A DNA stretch of 64,000 nucleotides from Acidimicrobiia bacterium (GCA_036271555.1 DATBAK010000005.1:1-64000), one strand, 5' to 3'. Positions 23,910 through 32,533 are shown, numbered from the stretch's first letter. Numbers and translations: made by a program. Notes: a model not told the origin generated them from the letters alone.

Positions 23910-25596
23910 AGGTCGGGCGAGCCTGCGAGCTCGACAGATCCGAGAGGAGGAGGCCGTAGACGATCGAGTCGAGCAGCGCCTGCCACGACGCCTCGATGAT
24001 GTTCTCGTTGACGCCGATCGTCGTCCAGGTCTTGGTGCCGTTGGTCGAGTCGATGAGCACGCGCGTGACCGCGCCCGTGCCCTTCGTCGTGTCGAGGATG
24101 CGCACCTTGTAGTCGGTGAGCCGCACGTGCTCGAGCGCGGGCAGCGCGCCGTTCAACGCGAGCCGCAGCGCGGCGTCGAGCGCGTTGACCGGACCGTTGC
24201 CCTCGGCCGTCGCGATGTTGCGCTGGTCGCCGATGTGCACCTTGATCGTCGCCTCGGTGAACACCTCGATCGCGTCGCGATCGGTCGGGTTCGCGGAATC
24301 CCACGGCGCGCGGCCTTCGCGCGTCTCGACCCGCCACGTCTCGATCGTGAACCAGTCGGGTTTCCAACCCGTCGCCCGCCGCAGCAACAGCTCGAGCGAG
24401 CCGTCGGCGACCTCGAAGTGATAGCCCTCGTGCTCGAGTCGCTTGAGCGTCTCGACGACATCGTTGAGCTGCGGGCCGTCGAGCTCGAGGCCGAGCTCAC
24501 GTGCCTTGAGCCCGAGCGTCGACTTTCCCGCGAGCTCCGAGACGACGAAGCGCGTGCCGTTGCCGACGATCTCGGGCGGAACGTGCTCGTACGCGTCGGG
24601 TCGTCTCGCGATCGCGCTGGTGTGCAGACCCGCCTTGTGCGCGAACGCGGAGTGACCGACGAACGCGGCCTGCGGGTTGAGCGGCATGTTGACGAGCTCG
24701 GCGACGTGGTGCGCGACCGCGGTGAGCCGTTCGAGGTTCTCGCGCGGGATCGTCTCGTAACCCATCTTCAGCGTGAGGTCGGGGATGATCGTCGTGAGGT
24801 TGCAGTTCCCCGTGCGCTCGCCGTAGCCGTTGATCGTGCCCTGCACCTGCATCGCGCCGCCGAGCACACCCGCGATCGCGTTGGCCACACCGGTGCCCGC
24901 GTCGTCGTGGAGGTGCACCGCGATGCCGACGTCGTTGCCGAAGTACTCGACGACCTCGCGCACGATGCGCTCCACCTGGTGCGGCAGCGTGCCGCCGTTG
25001 GTGTCGCACAGCACGAGCCGCATCGCGCCCGCGGTCGCGGCCGCTTCGAGCACGCGCAGCGCGAACTCGGGTGTGCGCGAGTAGCCGTCGAAGAAGTGCT
25101 CGGCGTCGAAGAGCACGTCGAGGCCCGACGCCCGCAGGAACGCGACCGACTCGCCGACCATCGCGACGCCCTCGTCGAGCGTCGTGTTGAGCGTCTCGAG
25201 CACGTGGTAGTCCCACGACTTCCCGACGATGCACGCGGTGCCGACCCCGCTCTCGACGAGGTTGCGCAACGAGTCGTCGACGTCGACCTTGCCCTTCACG
25301 CGCCGGGTCGAGCCGAAGGCGACGAGCGTGCTCGTCGCCAGCTTCAGCTCGGTCGGCACGCGCCGGAACAGCTCGTCGTCCTTCGGGTTCGCGCCCGGAT
25401 AGCCGGCCTCGATGTAGTCGACGCCGAGCCAGTCGAGCTGCTCCGCGATCTTCAGCTTGTCCTCGACGGTGAGCGAGATCCCCTCGAGCTGCGACCCGTC
25501 GCGCAACGTCGTGTCGTAGACCTCGATCTTCTTGGTCGCGCTCGCTGCCGGCCCGGATACCCGGCCCGCGGGCGCTCGTCGCTCCTGCGAGCTCAC
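23908..25596 (-). CDS. cimA: Citramalate synthase
   Basis: CimA condenses pyruvate and acetyl-CoA to (R)-citramalate, giving a threonine-independent route to 2-oxobutyrate and isoleucine. The HMGL-like barrel is marked by Y-D-T-T-L-R-D-G-S-Q-L-E-G near residue 27, H-L-H-D-D-A-G-T-G-V near residue 228 and H-K-A-G-L-H near residue 320. A C-terminal LeuA-type regulatory domain ends N-E-N-I-I-E-A-S-W-Q-A-L-L-D-S. The E-G-I after DGSQ and the 562-residue length fit CimA rather than LeuA, which is a separate gene here. The exact start is uncertain; the first 20 residues are not conserved. It is the last gene of leuB-ilvE-cimA. Confidence 0.93.
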   Translation of the reverse strand: MSSQERRAPAGRVSGPAASATKKIEVYDTTLRDGSQLEGISLTVEDKLKIAEQLDWLGVDYIEAGYPGANPKDDELFRRVPTELKLATSTLVAFGSTRRVKGKVDVDDSLRNLVESGVGTACIVGKSWDYHVLETLNTTLDEGVAMVGESVAFLRASGLDVLFDAEHFFDGYSRTPEFALRVLEAAATAGAMRLVLCDTNGGTLPHQVERIVREVVEYFGNDVGIAVHLHDDAGTGVANAIAGVLGGAMQVQGTINGYGERTGNCNLTTIIPDLTLKMGYETIPRENLERLTAVAHHVAELVNMPLNPQAAFVGHSAFAHKAGLHTSAIARRPDAYEHVPPEIVGNGTRFVVSELAGKSTLGLKARELGLELDGPQLNDVVETLKRLEHEGYHFEVADGSLELLLRRATGWKPDWFTIETWRVETREGRAPWDSANPTDRDAIEVFTEATIKVHIGDQRNIATAEGNGPVNALDAALRLALNGALPALEHVRLTDYKVRILDTTKGTGAVTRVLIDSTNGTKTWTTIGVNENIIEASWQALLDSIVYGLLLSDLSSSQARPT

Positions 25597-25656
25597 TGCG
25601 CTCCTCCGTCGCTCCGCTCGGCGCCCGGTCGCAAACCGACGGCGACGCCGGATAGG

Positions 25657-26577
25657 TCATGCGTGCACATGTTCGAGCCAGTCCTTGTAGCGGTCGAGCT
25701 TGCCTCGGACCGCTTGCCCGTACGTCTCCTGGATCGCGCGCGTGATCGGACCGGGCTCGCCGAGCTCGCGGTCGTCGACCGAGCGGATCGGCACGATCTC
25801 CGCCGCGGTACCCGAGAGGAACGCCTCCTGCGCGGTATAGAGGTCGCTGCGCGCGATGTTGCCGACCTGCACCTCGAAGCCGAGGTCGCGTGCGATCGTC
25901 ATCACCGACGACTGCGTGATGCCCTCGAGCGCGCCCGCGGCGACCGGCGGCGTGAACAGCGTGCCCTTGCGCACGACGAAGATGTTCTCGCCGGTGCACT
26001 CGCTCACGTAGCCCTGCGGCGACAGCAGGATCGCCTCGTCGTAACCGGCCTTCAGCGCCTCGACCTTCGCCATCGACGAGTTGATGTACATGCCCGTGCC
26101 CTTGGCCGCGGGCGGCATCGAGTTGAGACCGTGGCGCTGCCACGACGAGATCTTCATCTTCACGCCGTGCTGCATGCCTTCGTCGCCGAGGTACGCGCCC
26201 CACGGCCACACCGCGATCGAGACGTTCACCGGGCACGGCATGGTGTTGAGTCCCATCTCGCCGTAGCCGTAGTAGACGATCGGACGGATGTAGCACGCGG
26301 GCATGTTGTTCACGCGCACCGTGTCCTTCACGGCCTCGACGAGCTGCTCGACCGTGAACGGGATGTCGATCATGAAGATCTTCGCGGAGTCGAAGAGCCG
26401 CACGATGTGGTCGGTGAGGCGGAACACCGCGGCGCCGTCGTCGGTCTCGTAGGCGCGGATGCCCTCGAACACGCCGCAGCCGTAGTGCAGGGTGTGGGTG
26501 AGCACGTGGATCTTGGCGTCGTCCCACGCGACGAGCTTGCCGTCCATCCAGATCTGGTCGACCTTCTGAATTGGCAT
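25657..26577 (-). CDS. ilvE: Branched-chain amino acid aminotransferase
   Basis: This PLP enzyme (fold type IV, 306 residues) performs the last step of leucine, isoleucine and valine synthesis. Signatures: H-Y-G-C-G-V-F-E-G-I-R near residue 32, the PLP Lys in P-A-A-K-G-T-G-M-Y-I-N-S near residue 155, G-Y-D-E-A-I-L-L near residue 178, and S-E-C-T-G-E-N-I-F, where Glu contacts the pyridine nitrogen. The ATG is 5 bases after the leuB stop, so the two genes are co-translated from the attenuated transcript. Confidence 0.95.
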   Translation of the reverse strand: MPIQKVDQIWMDGKLVAWDDAKIHVLTHTLHYGCGVFEGIRAYETDDGAAVFRLTDHIVRLFDSAKIFMIDIPFTVEQLVEAVKDTVRVNNMPACYIRPIVYYGYGEMGLNTMPCPVNVSIAVWPWGAYLGDEGMQHGVKMKISSWQRHGLNSMPPAAKGTGMYINSSMAKVEALKAGYDEAILLSPQGYVSECTGENIFVVRKGTLFTPPVAAGALEGITQSSVMTIARDLGFEVQVGNIARSDLYTAQEAFLSGTAAEIVPIRSVDDRELGEPGPITRAIQETYGQAVRGKLDRYKDWLEHVHA

Positions 26578-26582
26578 GACCG

Positions 26583-27572
26583 TTACACCCTTCCTGCGAT
26601 GTCGTCGCCGAGCTCGCTCGTCGTGCCTGCTGTCTCCTCGGACGCCGCAACGGCCTTCCGTACCCTTGCGGCGGAGTCCGGCTCGTCGAGGAACTCGAGC
26701 ATCATCGCCGCGCAGATGATCGCGGCCCGAGGGTCGGCCTTCCCGGTGCCCACGATGTCGGGCGCCGAGCCGTGCACCGGCTCGAAGAGCGACGGACCGG
26801 TCCGCGCCGGGTTGAGATTCGCCGACGCCGCGCGCCCGATGCCACCGGAGACGGCGCCCGCGAGGTCGGTGAGGATGTCGCCGAACAGGTTGTCGGTGAC
26901 GATCACGTCGTAACGACCGGGGTCGGCGACCATGTGGATGCAGGCCGCGTCGACGTGGTTGTACGCGGTCGCGATGTCGGAGTACTCGGATGCGACCTCG
27001 TCGAAGGTGCGCTGCCAGAGATCTCCGGCGAAGGTGAGCACGTTCGTCTTGTGCACGAGCGTGAGGTGCTTGCGATCACGCGAGCGCGCGAGGTCGAAGG
27101 CGAAGCGCACGCAACGCTCGACGCCGAAGCGCGTGTTCACCGAGCCCTGCGTCGCGATCTCGCGCGGCGTGCCCTGGCGCAGGAACCCGCCCTCGCCCGC
27201 GTACGTGCCCTCGGTGTTCTCGCGGATGACGGCGAAGTCGACACCGTCGTTGAGCGCGCTCTTGCCGGCGCGGAACGGGCGCAGGTTCACGAAGAGGTCG
27301 AGCGCGAAGCGCAACTTCAGCAACAGCCCGCGCTCGAGGACACCGGGAGGAACGTCGGGTGTGCCGACCGCGCCGAGCAGGATCGCGTCGAAGCCGCGCA
27401 GCTCGTCGAGCACCGCGTCGGACAGCACCTCGCCGCTCCGCAGGTAGCGCGCGCCGCCGAGGTCGTACGACGTCGTGTCGAGCGCGACGCCGGCCGCGCG
27501 CACGACCTTCAATGCCTCGGCCGTCACTTCCGGCCCGATGCCGTCGCCGCCGATGACTGCGACCCTGTGCAC
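26583..27572 (-). CDS. leuB: 3-isopropylmalate dehydrogenase
   Basis: LeuB oxidises and decarboxylates 3-isopropylmalate in leucine synthesis. The 329-residue protein shows G-G-D-G-I-G-P-E near residue 8, R-E-N-T-E-G-x-Y-A-G near residue 116, H-K-T-N-V-L near residue 173 and [11 protein letters not shown] near residue 225. The start is the GTG at 27572, because a GGAAAGGA ribosome binding site lies 5-12 bases upstream. The in-frame TTG at 27597 lies upstream of that site. It is the first gene of leuB-ilvE-cimA and is preceded by a leader peptide and terminator. Confidence 0.95.
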   Translation of the reverse strand: MHRVAVIGGDGIGPEVTAEALKVVRAAGVALDTTSYDLGGARYLRSGEVLSDAVLDELRGFDAILLGAVGTPDVPPGVLERGLLLKLRFALDLFVNLRPFRAGKSALNDGVDFAVIRENTEGTYAGEGGFLRQGTPREIATQGSVNTRFGVERCVRFAFDLARSRDRKHLTLVHKTNVLTFAGDLWQRTFDEVASEYSDIATAYNHVDAACIHMVADPGRYDVIVTDNLFGDILTDLAGAVSGGIGRAASANLNPARTGPSLFEPVHGSAPDIVGTGKADPRAAIICAAMMLEFLDEPDSAARVRKAVAASEETAGTTSELGDDIAGRV

Positions 27573-27613
27573 GACGAGCGTCCTTTCCGCCGGCTGCAAC
27601 CGGCTCAGACAAC

Positions 27614-27641
27614 GAAAAACCGCCCACCAATGGTGGACGGT
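27614..27641 (-). terminator. Attenuator terminator of the leuB-ilvE-cimA operon
   Basis: On the minus strand ACCGTCCACC-ATT-GGTGGGCGGT forms a 10-bp stem with one G-U pair, followed at once by TTTTT: a classical intrinsic terminator, rare in this genome where other hairpins lack U-tracts. It lies between the leader peptide stop (27671) and the leuB ribosome binding site, 30 bases after that stop, so it can only act on leuB-operon transcripts. Confidence 0.9.
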
Positions 27642-27650
27642 CGCCGCGAA

Positions 27651-27666
27651 CGCCGGAGGTCCGGCG
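27651..27666 (-). promoter_or_regulatory. Pause/alternative hairpin in the leuB leader
   Basis: CGCCGGA-GG-TCCGGCG, a perfect 7-bp palindrome, begins 4 bases after the leader-peptide stop codon, where a ribosome stalled on the Val-Val-Val-Ile codons would interfere with folding. Its exact role in attenuation is inference. Confidence 0.6.
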
Positions 27667-27670
27667 CCCG

Positions 27671-27706
27671 CTAGGAAATGACTACGACGAAGGAGCGGTG
27701 AGTCAT
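27671..27706 (-). CDS. Leader peptide of the leuB-ilvE-cimA operon ([11 protein letters not shown])
   Basis: An 11-residue frame with four consecutive branched-chain codons (Val-Val-Val-Ile), ending in TAG, followed by a hairpin and then an intrinsic terminator ahead of leuB. This is the standard layout of ribosome-mediated attenuation. When charged tRNA-Val or tRNA-Ile is scarce, ribosome stalling on these codons would prevent terminator formation. The pathway genes downstream (leuB, ilvE, cimA) serve exactly leucine, valine and isoleucine. A TACACT -10-like hexamer at 27715-27720 places transcription start at or next to the ATG, so the leader is probably translated without a Shine-Dalgarno sequence. 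Confidence 0.85.
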   Translation of the reverse strand: MTHRSFVVVIS

Positions 27707-27714
27707 TGCCGGCG

Positions 27715-27720
27715 AGTGTA
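27715..27720 (-). promoter_or_regulatory. Putative -10 hexamer of the leuB leader transcript
   Basis: TACACT on the minus strand, followed by CGCCGGC and then the A-ATG of the leader peptide, predicts a start at or one base before the ATG. The -35 region is weak. Confidence 0.45.
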
Positions 27721-27805
27721 TCGGTCCTGGTGTCAGGCCACGCCGAGTTCTCGCGAGCCCCGACACGAGGACCGCTTCGCGGCAGTCAGCCGCTACCCTC
27801 GACGG

Positions 27806-28273
27806 ATGGAGCAAGCACTCTCCCGCGATGCCCACGAGCGCCTCAGTCAGGAGCTCGAGGAGCGCACGACGCACGGTCGGCGCGAGATCTCGCATCGGAT
27901 CGAAGAGGCTCGCGAACACGGTGACATCAAGGAGAACGCCGACTACGACGCGGCCAAGAACGAGCAGGGTCACAACGAGGCGCGCATCCGCCAGATCGAG
28001 GCGCTGCTGCGCGACGCGGTGATCGTCGAGCACACGAGCAACGGCGAGGTCGTCGCGGCCGGTGTGCTCGTGGAGCTGCGCTACGAAGGTGACGACGCGA
28101 CCGAGACCTATCTCGTCGGATCGATCGAAGAGCGCCACGACGTCTACGACGTGCTGTCGACGAGCTCACCGCTCGGTCAGGCGCTCCTCGGCGCGAAGCC
28201 GGGCGTGACCGTGAAGTACGAGGGCCCCAAGCGTGAGCTCTCCGTCGAGGTCGTCAGCGTTCGACCCGGCTGA
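27806..28273 (+). CDS. greA: Transcription elongation factor GreA
   Basis: GreA stimulates transcript cleavage in backtracked RNA polymerase. The 155-residue protein has an N-terminal coiled coil carrying the tip acidic pair in H-G-D-I-K-E-N-A-D-Y-D-A-A-K-N-E-Q near residue 35, and a C-terminal FKBP-like domain with S-P-L-G-Q-A-L-L-G and R-E-L-S-V-E-V-V-S-V-R-P at the end. Length is normal. It is divergent from the leuB leader. A diverged copy of its last 20 codons lies 75 bases downstream of its stop. Confidence 0.92.
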   Translation: MEQALSRDAHERLSQELEERTTHGRREISHRIEEAREHGDIKENADYDAAKNEQGHNEARIRQIEALLRDAVIVEHTSNGEVVAAGVLVELRYEGDDATETYLVGSIEERHDVYDVLSTSSPLGQALLGAKPGVTVKYEGPKRELSVEVVSVRPG

Positions 28274-28340
28274 CTCTGCGTGGACGCCGCCTCTACCGGC
28301 GGCGCTCGGCATACCGCAGCCGCGGGCCGACGCTCTCGCG

Positions 28341-28400
28341 ACCGTCATGTACCGGCGGTTGAAGCGCGAGCTCGCAGTCGACGTCGTCGCGGTACGCCCC
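28341..28400 (+). pseudogene. Remnant duplicate of the greA 3' end
   Basis: Translated from 28341 this reads T-V-M-Y-R-R-L-K-R-E-L-A-V-D-V-V-A-V-R-P, against T-V-K-Y-E-G-P-K-R-E-L-S-V-E-V-V-S-V-R-P at the greA C terminus (28208-28267). Over 60 bases I count 42 matches, many differences being at third codon positions. No start, coiled coil or stop of a complete gene is seen, and the frame runs on into antisense of the next gene. Confidence 0.55.
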
Positions 28401-28451
28401 GCGTCGGTTTCCGTTCGTCGCGGCGACGTTCGCTCCGGGCGCGGGCTCGAC

Positions 28452-28958
28452 TCAATGCGCACCGTTGCCGTTGATCGTCATCGCCTGGAGCACGTAGCCG
28501 CGCGAGCGGACGGTGCGAACCTCGAGTCCGATCGGCGAGAGCCGCCGTCGCAACCGGAGCATGTGCACGTCGAGCGCGTTGCGCGTCGGCAGACCGCCGG
28601 GCCACGCGCGCTGGGCCAGCGGCTCACGGCCGACGACCGCGCCGAGTCGTTCGACGAGCGCGCCCGCGAGCGACCGTTCGACGGGTGACAGCCCGACCCA
28701 GCGCTCGCGGAAGCGGATGATGCCGTCGCCGTCGAGCGTCGGGCGCGCGCCGTGCCGCTCGACGCCGCGCCGCAGCGCCGACGTGCGCGCCGCGATGTCG
28801 GTCTCGGCTGCGGGCAGGCGGACCCAGTCCTCGAGACAATCGGTCGGTGGGGGCGGCGGCGTGTCGCCGTCGAGGAGGAGCAGCCGGGGCACGCCCTCGG
28901 TGCGGAGCCGCTCGACGTATTCGAATTCGTCGGGCCAGCGCAGGATCTCGACGTCCAT
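28452..28958 (-). CDS. Winged-helix (OmpR/PhoB-type) DNA-binding protein with vestigial receiver
   Basis: The 168-residue protein ends in a Trans_reg_C domain: L-S-P-V-E-R-S-L-A-G-A-L-V near residue 92, then A-L-D-V-H-M-L-R-L-R-R-R-L recognition helix and V-R-S-R-G-Y-V-L at the hairpin. The N-terminal ~60 residues are too short for a receiver domain and contain a P-P-P-P-P stretch but no phospho-acceptor Asp/Lys set. It is therefore an orphan, probably phosphorylation-independent regulator. A GTG three codons upstream (28967) is an alternative start. No sensor kinase is adjacent. Confidence 0.8.
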   Translation of the reverse strand: MDVEILRWPDEFEYVERLRTEGVPRLLLLDGDTPPPPPTDCLEDWVRLPAAETDIAARTSALRRGVERHGARPTLDGDGIIRFRERWVGLSPVERSLAGALVERLGAVVGREPLAQRAWPGGLPTRNALDVHMLRLRRRLSPIGLEVRTVRSRGYVLQAMTINGNGAH

Positions 28959-29009
28959 GGAGATCACGGTAAGGACCGTGTGTTTCCACTCCGTTTCGAC
29001 CGGGTGACG

Positions 29010-29735
29010 CTACCGAGGCCGTTCGAGCGCGGCCGCGGCGGCGAGCACCGGCGCCGAGAGGCGCCGCCCGGGGTGCCGGCCGAGCCGTTCGACCGGTCCA
29101 CTCACGCTGATCGCGGCGACCACCGAGCCGGCCTCGTCGCGCACGGGTGCGCTCACGCTCGCGACCCCGGCCTCGCGCTCGCCGACGCTCTCGGCCCACC
29201 CGCGCTGTCGGACCTGCGCGAGCGTCGCGGCGCGCACGGTCGGGAAGCGATCGGCGTCGGCGCCCCACGCGAGCAGGACCTTCGCCCCCGAACCCGCCGT
29301 CAGCGGGAGTGACGCGCCGAGCGGCACGGTGTCGCGCAGCCCACTCGGTCGCTCGGCCGAGGCGACGCACACCCGCCGGTCGCCCTCGCGCACGTAGAGC
29401 TGCGCGCTCTCGCCGGTCTCGGCGAGGAGCCCGTCGAGAATCGGGCCCGCGTCCTGCGCGAGGACGAGCGATCGCGCCGCCCGCGCCCCCCAACCGACGA
29501 GCCGGCCGCCGAGGCGGAGCCGGCCGTCGCCGTCGCGTCCGAGGAGGCCGTGGGCTTCGAGCGCGCCGACGAGCCGGTGGACGGTCGGGCGGGTGAGCCC
29601 GGTCGCGGTCGCGAGCCCTGCGACCCCGATCGGTCCCTCGTCGGCCACGATCGCGAGCAGCTGCACCGCGCGGTCGAGCGTCTGCACCGCGGTCGTCGGA
29701 CCGGGCTCGGCTCGCCGGTCTATGCTGTCCAACAT
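29010..29735 (-). CDS. IclR-family regulator, divergent from leuCD (NdgR/LtbR-like)
   Basis: A 241-residue IclR protein. The winged helix-turn-helix spans residues ~17-75 ([19 protein letters not shown]), followed by the effector domain with [26 protein letters not shown] and [11 protein letters not shown]. Streptomyces NdgR, Corynebacterium LtbR and Mycobacterium Rv2989 occupy the same position divergent from leuC and, where tested, control leucine genes. A 13-bp palindrome in the 45-base shared promoter is a likely target. The ATG at 29735 matches the family start. Confidence 0.92.
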   Translation of the reverse strand: MLDSIDRRAEPGPTTAVQTLDRAVQLLAIVADEGPIGVAGLATATGLTRPTVHRLVGALEAHGLLGRDGDGRLRLGGRLVGWGARAARSLVLAQDAGPILDGLLAETGESAQLYVREGDRRVCVASAERPSGLRDTVPLGASLPLTAGSGAKVLLAWGADADRFPTVRAATLAQVRQRGWAESVGEREAGVASVSAPVRDEAGSVVAAISVSGPVERLGRHPGRRLSAPVLAAAAALERPR

Positions 29736-29747
29736 ACAGATCAGTAT

Positions 29748-29760
29748 TCCACAATGTGGA
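29748..29760. promoter_or_regulatory. Palindrome in the iclR-leuC divergent promoter
   Basis: TCCACA-A-TGTGGA, perfectly symmetric, in the 45-base AT-richer gap between the IclR gene and leuC. It is the only clear symmetry there and a candidate IclR operator covering both promoters. Confidence 0.6.
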
Positions 29761-29780
29761 CAAGCTCCGAGGTCCCGCCC

Positions 29781-31184
29781 ATGCCGACCCTCTCCGAGAA
29801 GCTCTGGGAACGCCACGTGGTGCACCGCGCCGCGGGCGAGCCCGACCTCCTCTACATCGATCTCCACCTCGTGCACGAGGTCACGTCGCCGCAGGCGTTC
29901 GACGGCCTGCGGATGAACGGACGCACGGTCCGTCGCCCCGACCTCACGGTCGCGACCATGGACCACAACGTGCCCACGACCGGCCTCGACCGTCCGCTCG
30001 AGGATCCGATCTCCGCGGAGCAGATGGACGTGCTCGCGCGCAACGCCGCCGAGTTCGGCATCCGTCTCTACGCGATGGGTGACGCGGGCCAAGGCATCGT
30101 GCACGTGATCGGGCCCGAGCAGGGACTCACGCAACCGGGCATGACGATCGTGTGCGGCGACAGCCACACGTCGACGCACGGCGCGTTCGGTGCCCTCGCG
30201 TTCGGCATCGGCACGAGCGAGGTCGAGCACGTGCTCGCGACGCAGACGCTGCCGCAGAGCAAGCCGGGCACGATGCAGGTCACCGTCGACGGTGTGGTGC
30301 CGGCCGGCGTGACGGCGAAGGACATCGTCCTCGCGATCATCGCCCGCATCGGAACCGGCGGCGGGATCGGTTCCGTCATCGAGTACCGCGGCGGCGCGAT
30401 CCGCGCGCTCTCGATGGAAGGCCGCATGACCGTGTGCAACATGACGATCGAGGCGGGCGCGCGCGCCGGCCTGATCGCTCCCGACGACACGACGTTCGCG
30501 TACCTCGAGGGTCGCCCGTTCGCGCCGAAGGGCACGGCGTGGGAGCACGCGCTCGACGACTGGCGCAGGCTCGAGACCGACAACAACGCGACGTTCGACA
30601 CGTCGGTCTCGCTCGACGCCGCGACATTGCGACCGGGCGTGTCGTGGGGTACGAACCCCGGACAGACGATCACCATCGACGACGCCGTCCCCTCGCCCGA
30701 CTCGTTCGCCGATCCCGACGCCCGCGACGCTGCGCAGCGCGCGCTGGGCTACATGGGGTTGAAGGCGGGCACGCCGATGCGCGACATCGCGGTCGACACC
30801 GTCTTCATCGGCTCGTGCACCAACTCGCGTATCGAGGATCTGCGCGCCGCGGCCGCGGTCGCGCACGGCCGACACGTGAAGCAAGGCGTGCGCACGCTCG
30901 TCGTCCCCGGTTCGATGGCCGTGAAGGTGCAGGCCGAGCGCGAGGGTCTGCACGAGGTGTTCCGCGCCGCCGGGTTCGATTGGCGCGAGCCCGGCTGCTC
31001 GATGTGTCTCGCGATGAACCCCGACAAGCTCGCGCCCGGCGAGCGCTGCGCGTCGACCTCGAACCGCAACTTCGAAGGGCGCCAGGGTCGCGGCGGCCGT
31101 ACCCACCTCGTGTCCCCCGCCGTCGCCGCGGCGACTGCCATCGCCGGCCACTTCGCGACTCCCGACGACCTCGGAGCCATCTGA
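29781..31184 (+). CDS. leuC: 3-isopropylmalate dehydratase, large subunit
   Basis: LeuC carries the [4Fe-4S] cluster that isomerises 2- to 3-isopropylmalate. The 467-residue protein has the aconitase-family signatures D-H-N-V-P-T near residue 61, [12 protein letters not shown] near residue 126, the cluster Cys in I-G-S-C-T-N-S-R near residue 346, and G-C-S-M-C-L near residue 405 for the other two ligands. The ATG at 29781 begins [10 protein letters not shown], the conserved LeuC N terminus. leuD overlaps its stop by one base. Confidence 0.97.
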   Translation: MPTLSEKLWERHVVHRAAGEPDLLYIDLHLVHEVTSPQAFDGLRMNGRTVRRPDLTVATMDHNVPTTGLDRPLEDPISAEQMDVLARNAAEFGIRLYAMGDAGQGIVHVIGPEQGLTQPGMTIVCGDSHTSTHGAFGALAFGIGTSEVEHVLATQTLPQSKPGTMQVTVDGVVPAGVTAKDIVLAIIARIGTGGGIGSVIEYRGGAIRALSMEGRMTVCNMTIEAGARAGLIAPDDTTFAYLEGRPFAPKGTAWEHALDDWRRLETDNNATFDTSVSLDAATLRPGVSWGTNPGQTITIDDAVPSPDSFADPDARDAAQRALGYMGLKAGTPMRDIAVDTVFIGSCTNSRIEDLRAAAAVAHGRHVKQGVRTLVVPGSMAVKVQAEREGLHEVFRAAGFDWREPGCSMCLAMNPDKLAPGERCASTSNRNFEGRQGRGGRTHLVSPAVAAATAIAGHFATPDDLGAI

Positions 31185-31780
31185 TGAAAGCCGTTCGAGT
31201 CATCACGGGTCGGGGCATCCCGCTCACGCGCTCCGACGTCGACACCGACCAGATCATCCCGAGCGACTGGCTGAAGCGCGTGTCGCGCACCGGCTTCGGC
31301 GAGGGGCTCTTCTCCGAATGGCGCGAGGGCTCGGACTTCGTGTTGAACCAGTCGCGCTACGACGGGGCGACGGTCCTCGTCGCGGGTCCGAACTTCGGCG
31401 TCGGCTCGTCGCGCGAGCACGCGGTGTGGGCGCTGCAGGACTACGGGTTCGACGCGGTGGTGTCGCCGCGCTTCGGCGACATCTTCCGCAACAACAGCCT
31501 GAAGATGGGGCTCGTGCCGGTCGTGCTGCCGGCCGAGGTCGTCGAGCGCCTGCAGGCCGCGCTCGACGAGGATCCCGGCATCGAGCTCGTCGTCGACGTC
31601 GAGGCGCGCCGCTTCGCCGCGCCCGCGCTCGGCATCGACGAGCCGTTCACGCTCGACGACTTCACGCAGCACCGCCTACTCGAAGGTCTCGACGACATCG
31701 GCATCACGCTCACGCACGCCGACGAGATCACGGCCTACGAGTCGACCCGCCCATCGTGGGCGCCGTCGGTCGCGCCGTGA
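31184..31780 (+). CDS. leuD: 3-isopropylmalate dehydratase, small subunit
   Basis: LeuD (198 residues) is the swivelling small subunit that completes the LeuCD active site. It shows D-V-D-T-D-Q-I-I-P near residue 18, G-P-N-F-G-V-G-S-S-R-E-H-A near residue 68, and I-F-R-N-N-S-L-K-M-G-L near residue 101. The start overlaps the leuC stop (TGATG at 31182-31186), so translation is coupled. A dispersed repeat begins 6 bases after the stop. Confidence 0.97.
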   Translation: MKAVRVITGRGIPLTRSDVDTDQIIPSDWLKRVSRTGFGEGLFSEWREGSDFVLNQSRYDGATVLVAGPNFGVGSSREHAVWALQDYGFDAVVSPRFGDIFRNNSLKMGLVPVVLPAEVVERLQAALDEDPGIELVVDVEARRFAAPALGIDEPFTLDDFTQHRLLEGLDDIGITLTHADEITAYESTRPSWAPSVAP

Positions 31781-31786
31781 CTTCTC

Positions 31787-31821
31787 GTCGCACTCGCTTC
31801 GCTCGCGGCTCCTGACGCCTC
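31787..31821. repeat. Dispersed intergenic repeat, copy C
   Basis: Matches 19624-19658 at 33 of 35 bases, here 6 bases after the leuD stop. A second CTCGCTCCGCTCGC stretch follows at about 31846. Confidence 0.85.
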
Positions 31822-31888
31822 GACCCTCGATCCAGGCCGCGCTGCTCGCTCCGCTCGCGCGCTCATGCGGGGAACCGCGCAGGCCCCG

Positions 31889-32533
31889 TCAGACGGGCCG
31901 CACGCCCGAGAGCAGCGCGAGCTCGCGCCACTTCCAGAAGCACTCGACCTCCGCGAAGCCGAGGTCGCGCAGGCAGCCGAGCTGAGTCTCGAGCCCGACG
32001 AGCTGGTTCGCAGGATCCTCGTCCTCGGGCGTGATGCCGAGCTCGGCGAGGAACGCGGCGTGGAGCGCGGGCGTCGGCGACGCGACGTGCTCGAGGTTCG
32101 CGAAGCGGCCGCCCGGCGCGAGCAACGCGAGCACCTCGCTGTACAGCTCGCGCTGACGCGCCGGCGCGCAGTGGTGGATCGCAAAGCTCGACACGACGAG
32201 ATCGAACTCGCCGAGCCCGTGCGGCAGCGGCTGCTCGAGATCGTGCGAGACGATCTCGACGCGCGCGTCGTCGCCGAAGCGGGCCCGCGCCCGCTCGAGC
32301 ATCTCGGGCGAGAAGTCCATGCCGACACCGGTGGCCTCGGGCCGCGCGAGCAGCACGCGACCCAGTGTGAAGCCGTCACCGGTTCCGAGGTCGAGGACCC
32401 GCGTGACCGGCGCGGTCGCGGCGACGATCTCCGCGAGGACCGCGTGTCCCTCCTCCCGATGAGGAAGGGAGTCGCGATGCTCGAGGTAGTCGTTCGCCCA
32501 GTCCGGCTCGGTCCAGCGGTTGACGACGGTCAC
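31889..32533 (-). CDS. Class I SAM-dependent methyltransferase
   Basis: The 214-residue protein has the Rossmann methyltransferase motifs: V-L-D-L-G-T-G-D-G-F near residue 47 (motif I), the acidic loop G-M-D-F-S-P-E-M-L near residue 70, and D-L-V-V-S-S-F-A-I-H-H near residue 110. The GTG at 32533 is chosen as the first start that gives family-like sequence (W-T-E-P-D-W-A-N-D-Y-L); an ATG at 32584 is possible. The methyl acceptor is unknown. It lies 67 bases downstream of leuA on the same strand. Confidence 0.85.
   Translation of the reverse strand: MTVVNRWTEPDWANDYLEHRDSLPHREEGHAVLAEIVAATAPVTRVLDLGTGDGFTLGRVLLARPEATGVGMDFSPEMLERARARFGDDARVEIVSHDLEQPLPHGLGEFDLVVSSFAIHHCAPARQRELYSEVLALLAPGGRFANLEHVASPTPALHAAFLAELGITPEDEDPANQLVGLETQLGCLRDLGFAEVECFWKWRELALLSGVRPV

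Noticed and set aside
29010-31151. 713-residue extension of the IclR gene
   Set aside because: Everything upstream of 29735 is antisense to leuC.
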